A DNA stretch of 64,000 bases from Aptenodytes patagonicus (Eukaryota; Chordata; Aves; Sphenisciformes; Spheniscidae): assembly GCF_965638725.1 (NCBI RefSeq), contig NC_134949.1, forward strand, positions 11,468,951-11,532,950, given 5' to 3'. Below the pieces are notes generated by a model. The model was given only the letters and a program-made list of their open reading frames with translations, searched no databases and was not told the DNA's origin. Shown in pieces: positions 48,816-63,514 of the stretch; the stretch's first letter is position 1; each line of letters opens with the position of its first letter. A program made the position numbers and the translations under genes.

Positions 48816-50348
48816 ATGTATGTGTTATAAAAGTTACCTCATTTTCATGGTCTCTCCACCAGAGTCTATGCTAGGGCTGTATGGACTGCTTATTAAAAAG
48901 TGAAATGTCTAGAAGCAAGCATCTACACAAACTTAAAAATGAAACCTTTCCTCCAAAAATGTATTAGTGGTCATAACTTTTGGCTCTTACATGGTTCCCT
49001 TTGCAAAGTGAAAATGAGCATATCTAAACCTACTATCTCAGATCCATAAAATCAGACAATATTTCACCACCAACTTCAGTGGAAATAAGACAGATTTTTA
49101 ATGAGCTACAGGTGGCTCCAAAATTCAATTTTCAGTTGCTTTTGCAAAATTGTGTATTTCCTGATACAGGTCTGGGATGACTGCCATCTATGAGTGATGC
49201 CATGGTTTGTGTTGTGGTGCATAGTATTATAAGCCTGGCATTTCCCACATTTTTCATTCAGCTTTCATAATTTTTCCCCCTTTTTTTTTTCCATATCATA
49301 CTGTGCTTAGTTGAGTTTCCTGTACTGAAGATGTCTATTAACATTTCTGGAATCCCTCTAGGGATGTCCCATGTTCTTACCCTGACTTTAACTGAGCCAG
49401 AAATTTAAACAGAGCAGTACAGTATGCCCAAAGAAAATACAACTTGAGCTATTGGAATGAACCATATATACCAGAAAGGAAAAATGTAAATTTTGTTACT
49501 GCCAGTAAGTTTTACCATGGCAATTCTATTGGTTTTGTGGTTTTGTAACTTGATTTTGTGCATTAGAGCATTCTTTGTGATCTCAAGTGTTTGTTACCTT
49601 TAATCGCTGCTCTGCTTCTTGAGTGGCTTTGGTCATCAATATTAAATGAACATGAATATTGAACTCCTACACACACATTTGTAAAAGTGTGCCAGTCCAC
49701 CTTCAATATTGGAAGTGAGGCATAGTATGGAGCAGAGTCCAGACTTATAAGCTCTCTGGGTACGTTAAGCAGAGGCTTTGGTACAGCTGCAGCAGACACC
49801 AGCACCCCGAGGAAAAAGGAAGAAAGCAAAGGCTGGTGAGGATGCAGCAGCAGGGCTTTGAGGATGAATAAAGATGCAGTGACACAAGGCAGGAGCGGAA
49901 GAGAGGGCAATATATTTAAAGACTAGCTGCAAAAGGTTAAAAAGCAATGTACTAAAGGAAGAAATAGAAATTATGCACCCTGGCTTAAGCTGAAGTTCAT
50001 GAAATCCTGTGGATTCTACCATCCTTCCTAAACTGAGTAAGATTATCAGATTTTGGATCCTACCCAGTGTACTTTCAGTATTCTGCAAGTGACTAAATAA
50101 GTAGCCTCACTTTGCTTCATAATGAATATTCTCTTCTGTAAAGTGTACAAAAAAATAAGTGGATTGATCACATTTTCAGTCTGGGAAGTGCAAAGAGAAA
50201 TAGCTTAATTTTGTGTTATTTGTCCCTTTCAACCTTAAATGTGGTTATTGCAATAGCTAGTTAGCTAGAACTACACCAGAAAACTCTTCTATTGCCGGTG
50301 TGGTCTATACATGTGAAAGTAAGTTTTTTCCTCCATGTACTAGGTCCT

Positions 50349-50376
50349 CAAACAAACAAACAAACAGACAAACAAA
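50349..50376. repeat. (AAAC)n microsatellite
   Basis: About seven AAAC units with one G interruption (CAGAC). Confidence 0.85.
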
Positions 50377-53300
50377 TTATGAACAACGAAATCCAGGAAA
50401 ATAATTCTTTCTTACTATAACAGCTGTAGTGGCATTTTGGTAGTATCTCAAAGGGCTTCATCTCTACAAAAAGTCAGTAATAAGTGTAAGCAATGTTACT
50501 ATACAACAAGTTTCTGGAATAGGCTGTATCTCTAATATTTACCATTTGTGAAATTAGACTACACGTTTGCATCAAACTTATGGACATACAATAAAAAAAT
50601 AATTACTTGATTTGGTGAATTTGTCTTGAAAGGGCATAGAAGTTGGGCTGGTATTTACCAACTGCTTGAATATGACTTCTTTACGTCTGCAAATAGTGCC
50701 TACGTGACCTCCCCACCAAGCACTGAGCCAGCCTAGATCTGCCTAGATTTGAAGATAAATACTACAAGAGACATTTAGCCAACCTAATTCACATACACAC
50801 AAAACATATTTGTGTGGAAGGAAGTATTACTGCACCTGTATGCAATTTTTTAGGCCAAGATTGGTCTGAATTAGTGATATCACACACAGAGATGCAGAGG
50901 AGTAAATAAATAATTGATGGCACTGATTTTGAAAGAATGAGCCAAGGTGAGCCACTATCCCTCATTAAGCAGCGATAGTTTGGTTCAAGGAGGGACAGGA
51001 AGGATATGAGAGCTTCTGGCTGAGGTCAGGACTTGGTCTCTTGATGGTTTGTAGTTGGGTTTTATTTTTTATCTGAGGTTCAATGCAAATGTTTTACTTG
51101 GACTGACTCCTCCATGCTGCCACATCTGAGGTAAGCACAGCAGAACTGGAAGCTAGATGCATTTGTCATGTTGGATTGATGTGATTCATTATGCTGATAA
51201 AGAATAATAAAGGCCACGGGGAACTGATAATAATGAGGTGGGTTTGGCTAGTAGAAGTGTAAGGTAAATGCCATGTCTGGTTAAAACATTAGTGATGTAA
51301 AAACACCGCTGGATCTGCAGAAAGGGGAGGCATCCCCAGTGTAAGCTGTAAATGCATCAGGTTGGGGTTTTTTCCATCAATCACATTTTTGTGAAGGTCA
51401 GCCTTTCCCTCACACATTAGCATTTCTTATCAGCTACTCCCACAAGGAATGATGAATACTTAATGTGCCGAATGTATACAGTATCTACTTTCTGGTGGGA
51501 TTCCAGTTGTAAAATCACTTAGTATTTCCATGATTAAATATTAGGGACCTAGGGGGAACATATTTATTTGACTGTCTGAAACTGCTATAGCTACTCTAAA
51601 AGCCTTAGTTCAGACAACATTATGAGTCTTATGTACAGTTTGGTTCCAGGATGCGTCCCTGGAACTGAGAATCGAGTGCGCCTCTAAAAAGCACTGAAAT
51701 ATAGGGAAGCTCCAAACTAGGTTTGCAATTCTGAATGCAGGTGCTAGACTGAAGTTACCCATATGGAGGAAAAGGGAGAGACCATTATCCAGGGGCTTCT
51801 ATATTGAGAGCGTTCAGCTATTTAAGCAGCGTAATTTTTGATATCTCAGCCCTCTCCTGTGCTCCAGGAAAACACCAGGATTTCCCATCAATAATTAAAG
51901 ATTTCTAGATTATATCAGAAATGGTTGTTGCACCAGAAATGCAACAGGGTACAGGCCTTGCACTGCTGGGTTAATGCTTTTAAAAACAGCATAAGCATCA
52001 AATCGTAATGATGTACTGCACACTATACTCTTAGGGATAGGACAGGAGATGTCTTCTATCTTGTTGACTTTTAAGTGCAGAGATATGTACAAAAGTCTAT
52101 CAATATTGTATTTAAAATATCAACATAGTATTTTGGAAGGGAAAATTACTTGGCTGTAATGCAGAATGTGGCAGGAGATGGTACAACGGGCACGTACTGA
52201 CACAGAGCTGATCTTCTGGTTGTGCAAGTATTTGAAGCTGATTTACTGGATGGCAGCAATGGCCTTAAGGTTTCATAATTGTTTTAATTATAGTGGGTTT
52301 GAATCAAATATGTCTTCAGCATTTGTGTGCATAACTGTTCTGTTCTATAGCTACAGGAGGAAATCTTCCTAAGATATAGCTGTGACTGCAGATGCGCTCC
52401 TGGTCTGCCACACTGATCCCTCTGCTGTCTAAATGGCTTGATATAGCTCTGTAACTGTACAGAACGCTTTTCATACCATTTAACAAAAAATTGTCCCTTT
52501 AAAAAACAATGCATTGTGTTTGGCTTGCAATTGAAAATGTTGGTATCTGCGAGGTACGTAACGCCCACCTGCTGAGACAATAAAATCTTTGATGACACAA
52601 TGTCTCAGTAGACTGGTGGTGGGGGAGAAATGTTTGCTGCACTTGAGAGACTATGGTTTTCTTCACAGCCTGCTGGTTTGGAGTAGAATCAGAAATAAGT
52701 TTCCAAGTCAGCATGTACAGCGCCCTGCCAGAGAGTTCTTCTTGGAACTGCTGCTTCTTTGTGAAATGCAGAGAAAAAGGGAAAAAAAAAAAGGAATGGC
52801 TACTGGCAGCTTTTCACTCCCGCGTTTAGGATATTGTAGAGACAACAACCAATACTGTCCGGACTTTGCTGCAGCGAATGCTGGGTGGGCAGTGCGGTTT
52901 CTCACTCTTGGTAGATTTTGTTGCTAGTACAGCAGTGTTAGAAAAGAAAGGAGAGCTTTCACTGAGACTAGCAGCACTAGCAGCATGCATTTAATATTTG
53001 AATGAAGCAATAGTTCTAACTTTTATGAAAAACATAGTGGAAAGTTTATTATACGTTTTATGATTTCATATTTACCCTCAAAAGAAAAACATGTTTTGGA
53101 AAATATAAAATGTATTTTCCCCCAAGTACCTGAAATTTTTCCATTTTCTATAAAGAAGGGTGAAGCAAACCATTACATTTTCAGGGATTTATCCAGCCTA
53201 CACTACAAAAGTATGTAAAGAATTTCAACACAGTGGTTGTTTGTATTCAGACCTGTTCTGCTGACTCAAAAACTTGAATGGTAGCAGCAATAACAATATT

Positions 53301-55848
53301 TGGCATTTTAATAATGTTTTTAGAGAAAGAAGCATCAAAAGCTTTGCAGGGGACATTATCGGAGAGGTAAACTGAAACACAGAGAAGTCACCTCAATTGT
53401 CCAAGTTCAAGAGAGCCTACATTACTCCTTTAGGCATAGGCAGAAGCATGATACAGCAACCCCTCTGCTTCCCTGAATGTGTTACACACCCTGATCAAGG
53501 TTTTAATGTTTAAGGAAGCAAAATTACATGTCTGCCAATTTTGGCTGGATATATTTTGGCAGAAGGCTGACCAAGCAGCTGTGGTGCCTCCTGCAGATGG
53601 AGGTTCACCTCCCCACTGCTTAACAGCTTTACTGTGATGCTTTGAGCAAGTACCTTAGTCCTCTGTCTGTAATTTCCCATCAGTGGATCAGTATTGATGC
53701 TACATCACAGATATACTATGAGAATAAAGACACTTACAAATTTGATAGGTATTATTGTAACTATAGGCATGTAAGACAGAACAAGAACAGCATTTATTAT
53801 TGTGTATGCCTGGACTCAGTCTGAGTCACCTCAACAGGGATTCAGTAATGCAAAGTCTGGGTCAGTGCAGTCCACAGAGAGTTCATAATCAAGACTTAAT
53901 TTCCATGATTTACTTTCATCTTAAGGTGTATCTAGTTATGCTTTACATAAACATCTAAAGGGAATTCCAGCTCCTAAATCTTCACTTTGCTGATCACTAA
54001 TCATGCAAGTTCTTGTATGCTCATGCACAAGTTGTTTAGAGCTACACAGAGTATATTGGAACAGAGGGACAGTTTACAGTTTATTTAATTAGTATTTCAT
54101 ATAATCCTACCAAAATAGCATGTAGAGAAAGCATTCTAAAAAATTACTAATTTTAGAGCAACTGTTTCGATACTGTCCCTGCATTCCTTGTTATTTAAAA
54201 CCTCTTCCTTAAAAAAATGAAAAAGTATGAAAAGAAGATATTACTCATCCAGCTTCTTTACTAGATGCACTCTTCTTTATGAGTTCTGCATCCTCAGTTT
54301 GTAACCTTAAATGGAATTACTGCGTTTGCTAATTGTAAACTAAGTACATGATTAAAACAAAGTTCCTTTCCACATTTGGCATTGCTTCCTATCTTTATTA
54401 TTTTATGCATTTTGACAGAGACTACAGGACCATACATATTTGTGAAATACAGTATACTATATGCCTGTATTATGAAATGACATTATCTTTTTTACTAAAA
54501 GTACTATAGGGTGGGGCGCTCAGAAGCAATTATGGCCTGACAGGACAAATCTTACTGAAAGTGAGTAGTATTGCTAAACCTTTTAGATGGAAAATTCCTC
54601 TCATACTTTTCACATTACAGCAATGAAATCTGTATAATTTATTCCAATCAGCAGACATGCAATGTGAATCACAAAGAAAACAAGATCATAGTAATGTAAA
54701 GCTATACACATATTGAAAGGGGTACTTTAGCATCTTTTTGCTTACAAGAAACATTTTTTCCTTGGAAGCAGCAGAAAGAAAAACAGTGGGCTTGTTAATA
54801 TCAGCTAACTGTGCTCTTTGAAGTCCTTGGAGGTGCTACCAATTTCCTTAATAGGCAAAGCGATCAAGAAAATCCAATTCGATAGCAAGAGGGATAAAGC
54901 TGATGTTCCAGAAAACAAACACCTTTTCCTTGTTCACCTGGGTGACAAAGCTACCTATGGGAATGTTCTCTCTTGCATTTTGGGTGAGATCTGTTCTCTC
55001 ACAGAATTAACTTTGCCCTGTGGGCCAAAGCCACTGTTGTTGGCAGTTAGCTGGACAGAGGGACCCGCTGGTTTCCTTGCTCAGAGGTCCATGGTACACC
55101 CTGTGTCATGGGGGGCCTTAGAGGAGGATAAACTTAGAGGACAGATGTGATTTGTTTATAAGAACAAATTATCCTGGCAGAGAGTGTTAGCAGCCTTACT
55201 GCAGAGGCTGTCAGATCTTTTAGTATCTTGTTAGCTTTTATCTTCTGTCTGGTGGATTGTAATGCCTTCTGCTGTGCCATGGCGTGAACACCATTTTCTT
55301 CAGGCCTCATTGTTATAGCTGTAGAAAGGCTTTTGCTATTGTAACATTGGATCTTTTTGACTTGGTTAACTAACCTGGTAATGAAGCTTTTCGTGCCATC
55401 TGCATCATGTCAGCAAAGTAATCTTCAGATTAGACAGCAGCTGGGCACGGTTTTTCCTGACAGATGGTATCCTGTCATCTCTTTAGCAGCTGTTTGGACA
55501 TGGCTGCATGTCAGCGCCACCATGATATAGTCATTGTAGTCCTGTGAAGCAAGCCCAGTGTGACCCTTAAGGCACTTGGCATCATGCTGTTGGTGGCATA
55601 TTTTGCAAGAATATTTTGAAGAAAGGGTACGGAAACAAGAAATCTGAGCACGTGTCGCATATGTCCTTCCTTTGCACACTTTTATGGGGAGTGACAAATG
55701 TGTTCAAGCATTTTAACAGTAAGTCTTTTGCTGGTTGCAAACCTAAATTTTGGATTTAGAAAGCTATATAGAGTTACTGGGAAACCGTGCCAGTTTTGCG
55801 GTAATGATACATTGTTCTGGCTTTAGTCCACTGATATCGAAGACATAG

Positions 55849-56453
55849 TGTCGTGGTTTAACCCCAGTCGGCAACTAAGCACCACGCAGCCGCTCGCTCA
55901 CCCTCCCCCCCGGTGGGATGGGGAAGAGAATCGGAAGGGCAAAAGTGAGAAAACTTGTGGGTTGAGATAAGAACAGTTTAATGATTGAAATAAAATAACA
56001 ACAACAACAACAACAATAATAATAATAATAAATGGTAATGAAAAGGAAAACAACAAAAAAAGAAAGAGAAAAAAAAACCAGGAAAAACAAGTGATGCAAC
56101 CGCTTACCACCCGCCGACCGATGCCCAGCCAGTCCCCGAGCAGTGGTCGCTGCCCCCCGGCCAACTTCCGCCAGTTTATGTACTGAGCATGACGTCACAT
56201 GGGACGGAATGTCCCTTTGGCCAGTTGGGGTCAGCTGTCCTGGCTGTGCCCCCTCCCAGCTTCTTGTGCACCTCCAGCCTTCTCAGTCGGTAGAGCATGG
56301 GAAGCTGAAAAGTCCTTGGCTAGTGTAAGCATTACCTAGCAACAACTAAAACATCGGTGTGTTATCAACATTGTTCTCATCCTAAATCCAAACCACAGCA
56401 CTGTACCAGCTACTAGGAAGAAAATTAACCCTATCCCAGCTGAAACCAGGACA
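55849..56453 (-). mobile_element. Endogenous retroviral solo LTR, 605 bp, subtype with AAC/AAT microsatellite
   Basis: On the minus strand the element starts TGTCCTGGTTTCAGCTGGG and ends GGTTAAACCACGACA, giving the usual TG...CA ends. Within it are a palindromic CRE/ATF site TGACGTCA (56,190-56,197), a degraded TATA region (TACATAAA in sense), and an ATTAAA poly(A) signal (complement of 55,977-55,982). A GTT/ATT-type microsatellite lies between them (55,989-56,031 on the plus strand). No internal retroviral genes adjoin it, so it is a solo LTR. I see no clear 5-bp duplication (CATAG on one side, CAGTC on the other), so age or rearrangement has obscured it. The central part differs from the LTR at 63 kb. 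Confidence 0.93.
55989..56031. repeat. (AAC)n(AAT)n microsatellite inside the LTR
   Basis: About six AAC units run straight into about five AAT units. It is embedded in the minus-strand LTR and followed by an A-rich stretch to about 56,088. It probably expanded from an A-rich part of the LTR. Confidence 0.9.
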
Positions 56454-59400
56454 CAGTCTTTTATATTTAGCATTTAATTAAAGTTCTAGGCCTTGTCGAC
56501 CAGCAAATTTTAAAATCAGTGAGAGAATATTAGTGTAAATGGTGGAAAGCTGCTTTGAGAACATACTTAAATCTTATCTCTCACTTGATGTATGCGGTCC
56601 TGGCAATTCTAACTGAGTCAGAATGGGGATACAGGAGTTAACAGAAGTCAAAGCTCTGAAGAAAACTAGCAACAGAATAATTTTCCATCTTGGAATTTAG
56701 ATGTTTAACCTGGCTGGTATAATGAGATTCTTTACATTTTTAGACTCTTGTATTGTAAATTACAAGCTTTAGCCACGTGTTTTACATCTGAAAGCTCAGT
56801 ACTCTTCACTGTTTAATGTGCCCTCAAAGATGACAGTATCCTTTTTTCCTTTTTTATTTCCACTTATGCATCTTCCACTTAATGATGCTACGTGCTTTTT
56901 CTCTGCCTGTGGTTGAAGTACCAAGTGTAACATTAACAGAAGTGACACAGATTTTCATATATCTTCATGACTGGCCCTACAGAAAACTTGGTTGGCAGTC
57001 TTTTTGAGTCGTGTGCGTCTGTGTTTATATATATACACATACATATATTTGCATCCAAGCCACTTTGGCCACTATCTCAGAGTTCAAAGAATCTGCAGTA
57101 TGAGTGCTAATTTTGTCCAGATGTAAGTTGTTTTGGTCAAACTGAGCTGTACGTAGGATCTCACCGCAGGCATCTCATTTCCGATGCCTCCTTCCTTGAC
57201 CTTTTCTGAGTAGTTAATTAACAAGTATTGTGACTATCAGTGAGGATTGGCAGGTGACGATTAGATTCTCTATTTCTATGGGGGATATTATACTTGATTT
57301 TACCACCAGGCAACACAGCTTTGGTCAGTAATATGCACATGAGAGAAAAAACTCACATGGCCATTAAATCATTCAGTATTCCTCAGTGTTGGTTAGGTTT
57401 TAAAGAAGTTCAACACACAAATACAGAACATATTCACAATGCAGTCAAGTGTACAACAACAGACTTCTTAGCTTCTTTGGGGAGTTTTCTCTTTGTTTGT
57501 TTGCTTGTCTTTTTTTGCTGACACTGAGAAATAACAAAAATATTCCCAAGATTATTGTGGGTTCTCTGTGCTCGGTAGCTATGGAGGCTTAACATGCTAT
57601 TTTTTGTTGAATTTTCCCTTACAAAGGAGCAGTGAATAATAACAAATATGCTACTTCTCTGTCATCATTGTTTCCAGAGGATGGTTTAAAAAGGTTTTCA
57701 AGGACATGACATTTTTCAAGGGTGATGAGTGGGCTTTGTTTTACTGAACTACAACATTAAAAGACCAAAAAACCTTTTCCAAATATCCAGGCCTCTGACT
57801 TTCTGAGGATTCCATTTTTATTCTGAGCGTGAGAAGCAGGAGATATTTCTTAATGGTTACAGATCATGCCAATGAAATAGAAATCTGTGTCCACATGCCC
57901 AGGTTACACCATTTAAAACTCTTCTGCCCGAAGTTGTGCTTGTTGATGATCTGCTGCACTGTCAGCATATAAATACACATTTTGGCCTGAATGCTATCTT
58001 ACAAATCCAAGCAGTAGAAGAGAAAAAATGAGGAAAAATCTGAATATCCAGCCCATTGGCATGTTAAAATTGATCCATTGACATGGAAAGCATTTTCCTT
58101 TTAACATTCTTTTTTTCTGGGGAAAAAAAAAAAAGAAAAAGCTCCTTTTGCTTTTTTGTAGCTTACATGTTTTCCTAAGTATTTTGCCAGCTACTTAGTG
58201 TTCATCATGAAGACTGATCTCTGTAATGGTTATTTTCAGGCTTAGCAAGTACTGTTGAGAGCACTAGCCAAGGTTTTCCAAATCTTTATACCTGGGTATC
58301 TTTATGTATCTAGATCTGGATAGGTAGAGGATGACATGAACTATAAACCAGTATTACTGACAAGGTTCCAAGTAGATACTCAAAAGCCACAGAACTCTCT
58401 CTTCCGTGTCAAAACATAGCTTTGTTAGATTTTTAACTGCAAATATTGTACAGTGTATTTTTCCACACTAAATTAATGCGAATTACAGACAGCTTGAGAC
58501 ATCACTCCACCTAGGTTTTGCAGCTGCTCTGGTTTGCACAAGGATCCTGCCAGCTCTCGAGGCTGTGGAGGTAACTGGAGCTAGATCCGCACCCAGGCAC
58601 ACCCAGCTGCTGCTGCAGTTTGGCTGGTGATTCAGGGGTTGACCATTTCCTAAATCAGAAGAGCCAGAATAAAGTTTGACGGCTTTGTGCGGTTGGAGGT
58701 GCTATCCTTTAGGTGAAATGTTAAACAGAAGTCAGGTTGCTAGAGTTTGAAGACTCAGACATAGAGTGTGAGCCCATATGTAGCTGTGTAAAATCTAAGC
58801 CTCTGACTTTTGTGTTTGACCTACCATCTGCATCTTTGTTTGGCTTCAATATTCACTTTTATTCTTATCCCCAAGCTTAAGTGTTGTTTGCTATATGGTG
58901 TGAAACAGCTATTCCCTTTAACCTGGAGCTGGTTGTTGAGAGATGTGTTCTCTATACTGTGTTCATTCTTCTCCGGGCTAAGTTTTAAGACTTAATTAAA
59001 AGTGGTTTGGGATCCTTGGGGCAGTGTTACTGCATGTTATTGTTTTATTACCTGCTGCAACATAAATGTTGGTTACTATTTTTTAAATTGCTTTGTATAC
59101 ATGACCTAAATTTGTAAATCTAATACTCAAAATGGCATGTAAGAAGGTTGAGAGCACTAACCTGATTCTTTGGAGACAATGGTCCAATTTCTTGCCTTCC
59201 ACCAGATTTCCTTATGGAACCTACTAAAAATAAATGAATAGTATTCATATGAATAGTTCACATCCTATTCTCCTCCTAAGTGAAATTCAAAAGAAAGGAT
59301 ACTAAGTTTCATGCTGAAGCAGCTGATGTGGTCACAGAAAGGTACTTCAGCCTGGTCAAGTAGGCCATTCCTGCTCAAGATGAAAACGTCCAAAAATTAA

Positions 59401-62400
59401 GCAAGTCAGTTCCATTGCTTTTTTCCCTGGACGTATGGAGCAAGCAGGATTAGAGCTCTTCCTGGACACCAGCTGTGAGGCTGTGTGCTTCCCTGGAGGG
59501 AGAAGAAAATAATTTTGAGAGACAAAATGTTTATTTGCCAAGTGCAATAATACATTCATTTTAGTATTTTTATATATTATTTTCTATCACTTTTTTGCGC
59601 TATGAACACTTGCTTTATTAGTTTTACCATATTAACTAATTGCTACGTGTAATTTTTGCTATTTGAATGCTTGCATTGTCTCATAGCTAGATTTGCTGTT
59701 AGGCAATTATTGGTATTCAGTCAGCCTGGATGAATAGAATTGTTGTACTTAGAAAGCTGAATACTTTATATGGTTTTAACAAATTAATTAAACCTGCTAT
59801 TATTTAGCCTGCAGGTCTAGCTGTATAAGGCTTAATCCTAGTTGTAACAGATACAAATGTATAATGAGTCCATAAAGACCTATATATTTCTAACTATGAT
59901 TTCCCTGTGCAGTGTTAGGCAACAAATGAAGCTTCTGTGAAACATTTGTGCTGGAAAACATTATCAAAAACATCATTATTATGTGGCCTACTTTTACAGC
60001 TCAGTCAGTTACACTGATGGGGAGCGCCTCAATAAAGTCAAGATTTAGTTTGCTGCTGATAAACACAAGTTTGAAGGCCAACTTTCATTCTGTCTGTACT
60101 CAGTCCTTTCTCAGACTTACTTCTTCTGCCTGGCTTTAGGGTCACCTTGTTTGACAAAGTGTGCATCAGTTCACTGTTTCCCTGACCTATTGAAAACAAT
60201 GTTTTCTATAGCTTTCCTATTTTATCTATAAAGTTTTTCTATTGCCACTAATACTATACCTGATAAGTCATGTGCTTTATACAGAAGATTCGCTCATATG
60301 ATCGCCCTCACATCAATTCCTTCCATGTCATGTCTTTCTTCTGCCTCTGGAGCGACGTGTGTGCCAGGACCTGCTGACTGTCCTGCTGCACCAGGAAAAT
60401 GAGCTTGCAGATCAGAGAGACCGGGGTGAGGATCACTTTCTGGAAAGCATGCTCCCTTGCAGAAGTCCTTGGCTTCAGCCCCTGGCCGGCATGCCCTGCC
60501 CGCCCTCTGCAAGTGCCCTGATGTGGGGGATGTAACCGTTCACACGACCCTGTGTGTGGAGCCTGGTGTGTTCAGAAACAAAAACTTGGGAGGTCTCTAA
60601 TGGGCTTGGACCAAGCCCTGTGTAAGACTCAGCATTGGTAATTGACTATCTGTCTGAAGTCATGCTTCAGTTCGTGTCAGAGGAAAGACTCTGAAAAAGT
60701 AACTCTGAAAATTACAGAACTTCAGGAAATATCAAACCACTCCCGTTCTGAACAAACTGGAGGTGCTACCACATTTCCCGTGAGAGTTCAGCTCTTCTTC
60801 TAGCTGAGCCATAGAAGAATAGTGGGAATCAACATTCACAATAAGATTTCAAGGAAGAAATTACCAAATTTCTTTGAATCTTAGTAACTGACTTCATTTC
60901 AGAGGAACAGAGAAAGTTTTATTGTTTTATTTCACAGAGATTGAGTCATCTTCTTCTATTCTGTTCTCATTATAAGACAGAAATAATGTGCTAGTTTCCA
61001 TGATTGCTTTATGATCTTTGCAGTACCAGTAACTTTGTTTTCTTAAATCTTCAACTTCTGACCTCTTTTAGCAGAAATGGTCTTGAATTAGATTTAGTCA
61101 CGCTTCTGCTCATTCCTATCAGTGTTGGCCAATGTTTGGCAAAAACGATTGTATTTGTCTCGCTATTCAGATTGCTCCGAACACTTCTCTTTCTCTGCTA
61201 AGTGTATTTGTTTGTTAAAAAAATGATTTCTCTGAACTGTTGACTTGTGTACTATTCCTCAAGGCAGTGATATTTATAAGAGTAATGAAAATTTGCACCT
61301 TTATTTGATGACGTGAAAGAGGATGGCAGGGTTAACTGGAGACCAGCGTATCCTGCTGCTTCCTTCTGAGCACACGGGGGCAAACATACATTTTTCTTCA
61401 CCCTTTGAATTTTCTTTGAAGCACATCTCTGCTGTTGGACATGTCAGTGGCTGTTTCACAAATTTTCCTACTTTTTGGGCCAAAGCCCTTACATTTTGCA
61501 TTTGGGACACTGACTTGCCAAGATATACATACATGGCCAAAATATATATTTTTTTTAGGGAACTTTAGAACTTTTTTCTCTCCAGATGTGCATCTGGGTT
61601 TTCTTTTTGTTTTCTTCCTATTCTCCCTGTTGTTTTTGTTTTCAGGGTGGTGATGAGTTTATTCCTTGTAATAGCATTCTAATGCAGTGACATAAATCCT
61701 CAGCTAATAGGAAACAGAAATAACAAATAGCTTCGTATACATTCAGTGCAAAGCACATTAAGTATAGCAAGAGTAACAAATGTCAAATAAGACAAGTCTG
61801 AAAATCCGAAAACCTCAGAGTCGTCAGTCAACTTCAATGTCAGTGACAAGGTGTGGAAGTAACAAACCGTTGACATTTCACATGCTGTACTTGGAGGCTA
61901 TTGTGTGCTGAAAATGGGGTTGCTGGATTGCATGCTTATTTCTCTCTAGAATATCTGTGTTTGGGAGGGTTTTTTTTCTTTAAGTTTACAAGAGAAAAGA
62001 TATTTCTTTTTGCCCACATCAAACTTTCCCTTGTTCCTCAAACATTATTATTAGTAGCTGTTAACCAAGTGAAATATATACTGTTAAAACACAAGGGAAG
62101 CATGTTTAGGAGGTAGGAGAGGCAGATGGGCTGAGTGATGTCTTAGCTCAATTTTCTGTAATGTGGGAGGCTGGGAGTGAAGTGTATTAGCGTGGGCTTT
62201 ATAAAAGCCAACTTCCTTCTGACAGGTTTCCCGGGGATATACAACCAACCTATCCTCCCAGGACAGTAAAATTTGAACCTCTTTGGACTGAATCTCATTA
62301 AATGTCTTGGTCACTGCACAGCATAATTTGAACCCATAAAGAAAAAACAAATTCAGATTGTGTATCCAGCCATTGTTATTTTTAGTTAAGCCACAAACCA

Positions 62401-63049
62401 TTAATAGCTGTTTAAAGTAGGGGGTTCCGCATTTTTCTCCTCAAGCATGTGCTGTTTATTTGCTACCCATGCAAGTACGCAGCCAGAGTACTTGGTCCCT
62501 CCAAGGACATTGGAAAGGCTTCAGAGGAGCCAGCTTGCACTGGGGCTCTGAGAAGGGATCCTGGCTCTGCCACATACAGCCTCCTTGGGGATGACTGTTC
62601 CCAAATGATTTCTCCTTTTGCTTAAGGAGAGGCCAAGATGCTATCCTTGATCTTACAGGACATAAAAGTGGGCCTTGGCAGTAAGTACTCCTCTCAGTTA
62701 TGGTCTTGGATGACTTTTGGCAGGTCCCTTTCGCTCTTTATATTTCTGATTTCTCTTCTTTGACTTGTTTACAAAGGTGCAACTGTTTCTGACAGAGATT
62801 GCCTTATGTCTGTGTTGCACAAAGAGTTGCAATTTTGCTTTGAATCTGAAATAAATTAATACTGTCTGACAAAAAAATTATCAAATAGATTTGTTAGCAT
62901 CTTGGGCATATGAGGAGTATCCTTCCACCATCCCTCTTTGTTTCATTAACCCAAAAGGACTCTTGAGAATGGCTGTTCTTAAATGCATCCAAGAAAGATT
63001 GCGTAGAGGCAGGAGGAAGAAAACAGCGTGAAAACCAAATTTCAGGGGT
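56454..63049 (+). other. SEMA3C: SEMA3C intron 2, segment 7, between the two LTRs
   Basis: About 6.6 kb of ordinary AT-rich intron. I see no gag, pol or env similarity, and the LTRs at either end face opposite ways, so this is not the inside of a provirus. A GC-richer stretch at 60,300-60,560 has an open minus-strand frame starting at a non-ATG codon, with no known domain. Confidence 0.6.
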
Positions 63050-63054
63050 ATTGG
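63050..63054. repeat. Target-site duplication, left copy
   Basis: ATTGG lies immediately before the LTR start TGTCCTGG. It is identical to the five bases immediately after the LTR end. Confidence 0.85.
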
Positions 63055-63310
63055 TGTCCTGGTTTTGGCAGGGATAGAGTTAATTTCCTTCCTAGTAGCT
63101 GGTACAGTGCTGTGGTTTGGATTTAGGGTGAGAACAATGTTGATAACACACCGATGTTTTAGTTGTTGCTAGGTAGTGTTTACACTAGTCAAGGACTTTT
63201 CAGCTTCCCATGCTCTACCGACTGAGAAGGCTGGAGGTGCACAAGAAGCTGGGAGGGGGCACAGCCAGGACAGCTGACCCAAACTGGCCAAAGGTATATT
63301 CCATACCATA

Positions 63311-63333
63311 TGACGTCATGCTCAGCTTATAAA
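63311..63333 (+). promoter_or_regulatory. LTR core promoter: CRE-like site and TATA box
   Basis: TGACGTCA (63,311-63,318) is followed 9 bp later by TATAAA (63,328-63,333). This is a typical spacing for an upstream activator site and TATA box in a retroviral U3. The matching TGACGTCA is also kept in the LTR at 56 kb, where the TATA box is degraded. Confidence 0.7.
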
Positions 63334-63514
63334 GCTGGGGGAAGAAGAAGGAAGGGGGGGACGTTTGGAGTGATGGCGTTTGTCTTCCCAAGTAACCGTT
63401 ACGCGTGATGGAGCCCTGCTTTCCTGGAGATGGCTGAACACCTGCCTGCCAATGGGAAGGAGTGAATGAATGCCTTGTTTTGCTTTGCTTGTGTGTGCGG
63501 CTTTTGCTTTACCT

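Larger units (their letters stand above)
48441..55848 (+). other. SEMA3C: SEMA3C intron 2, segment 6
   Basis: AT-rich with no recognised exon. It includes a TTCCATRTA-type minisatellite (48,738-48,815) and an (AAAC)n microsatellite (50,349-50,376). Frames at 52,589-52,927 and 54,818-55,150 have no known domain; the second begins at a non-ATG codon. Confidence 0.55.

Noticed and set aside
52589..52927. 112-residue plus-strand frame
   Set aside because: No recognisable domain; it includes a low-complexity Lys/Arg stretch from an A-run and has no convincing flanking splice sites.
54818..55150. 110-residue plus-strand frame
   Set aside because: It starts at a non-ATG codon and matches no protein I know. 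It sits in ordinary intron sequence with no splice sites that would make an exon.
60294..60512. 72-residue minus-strand frame in a GC-richer patch
   Set aside because: The first codon is TTG, no family is recognised, and the open frame is explained by base composition. A processed pseudogene remains possible but unsupported.
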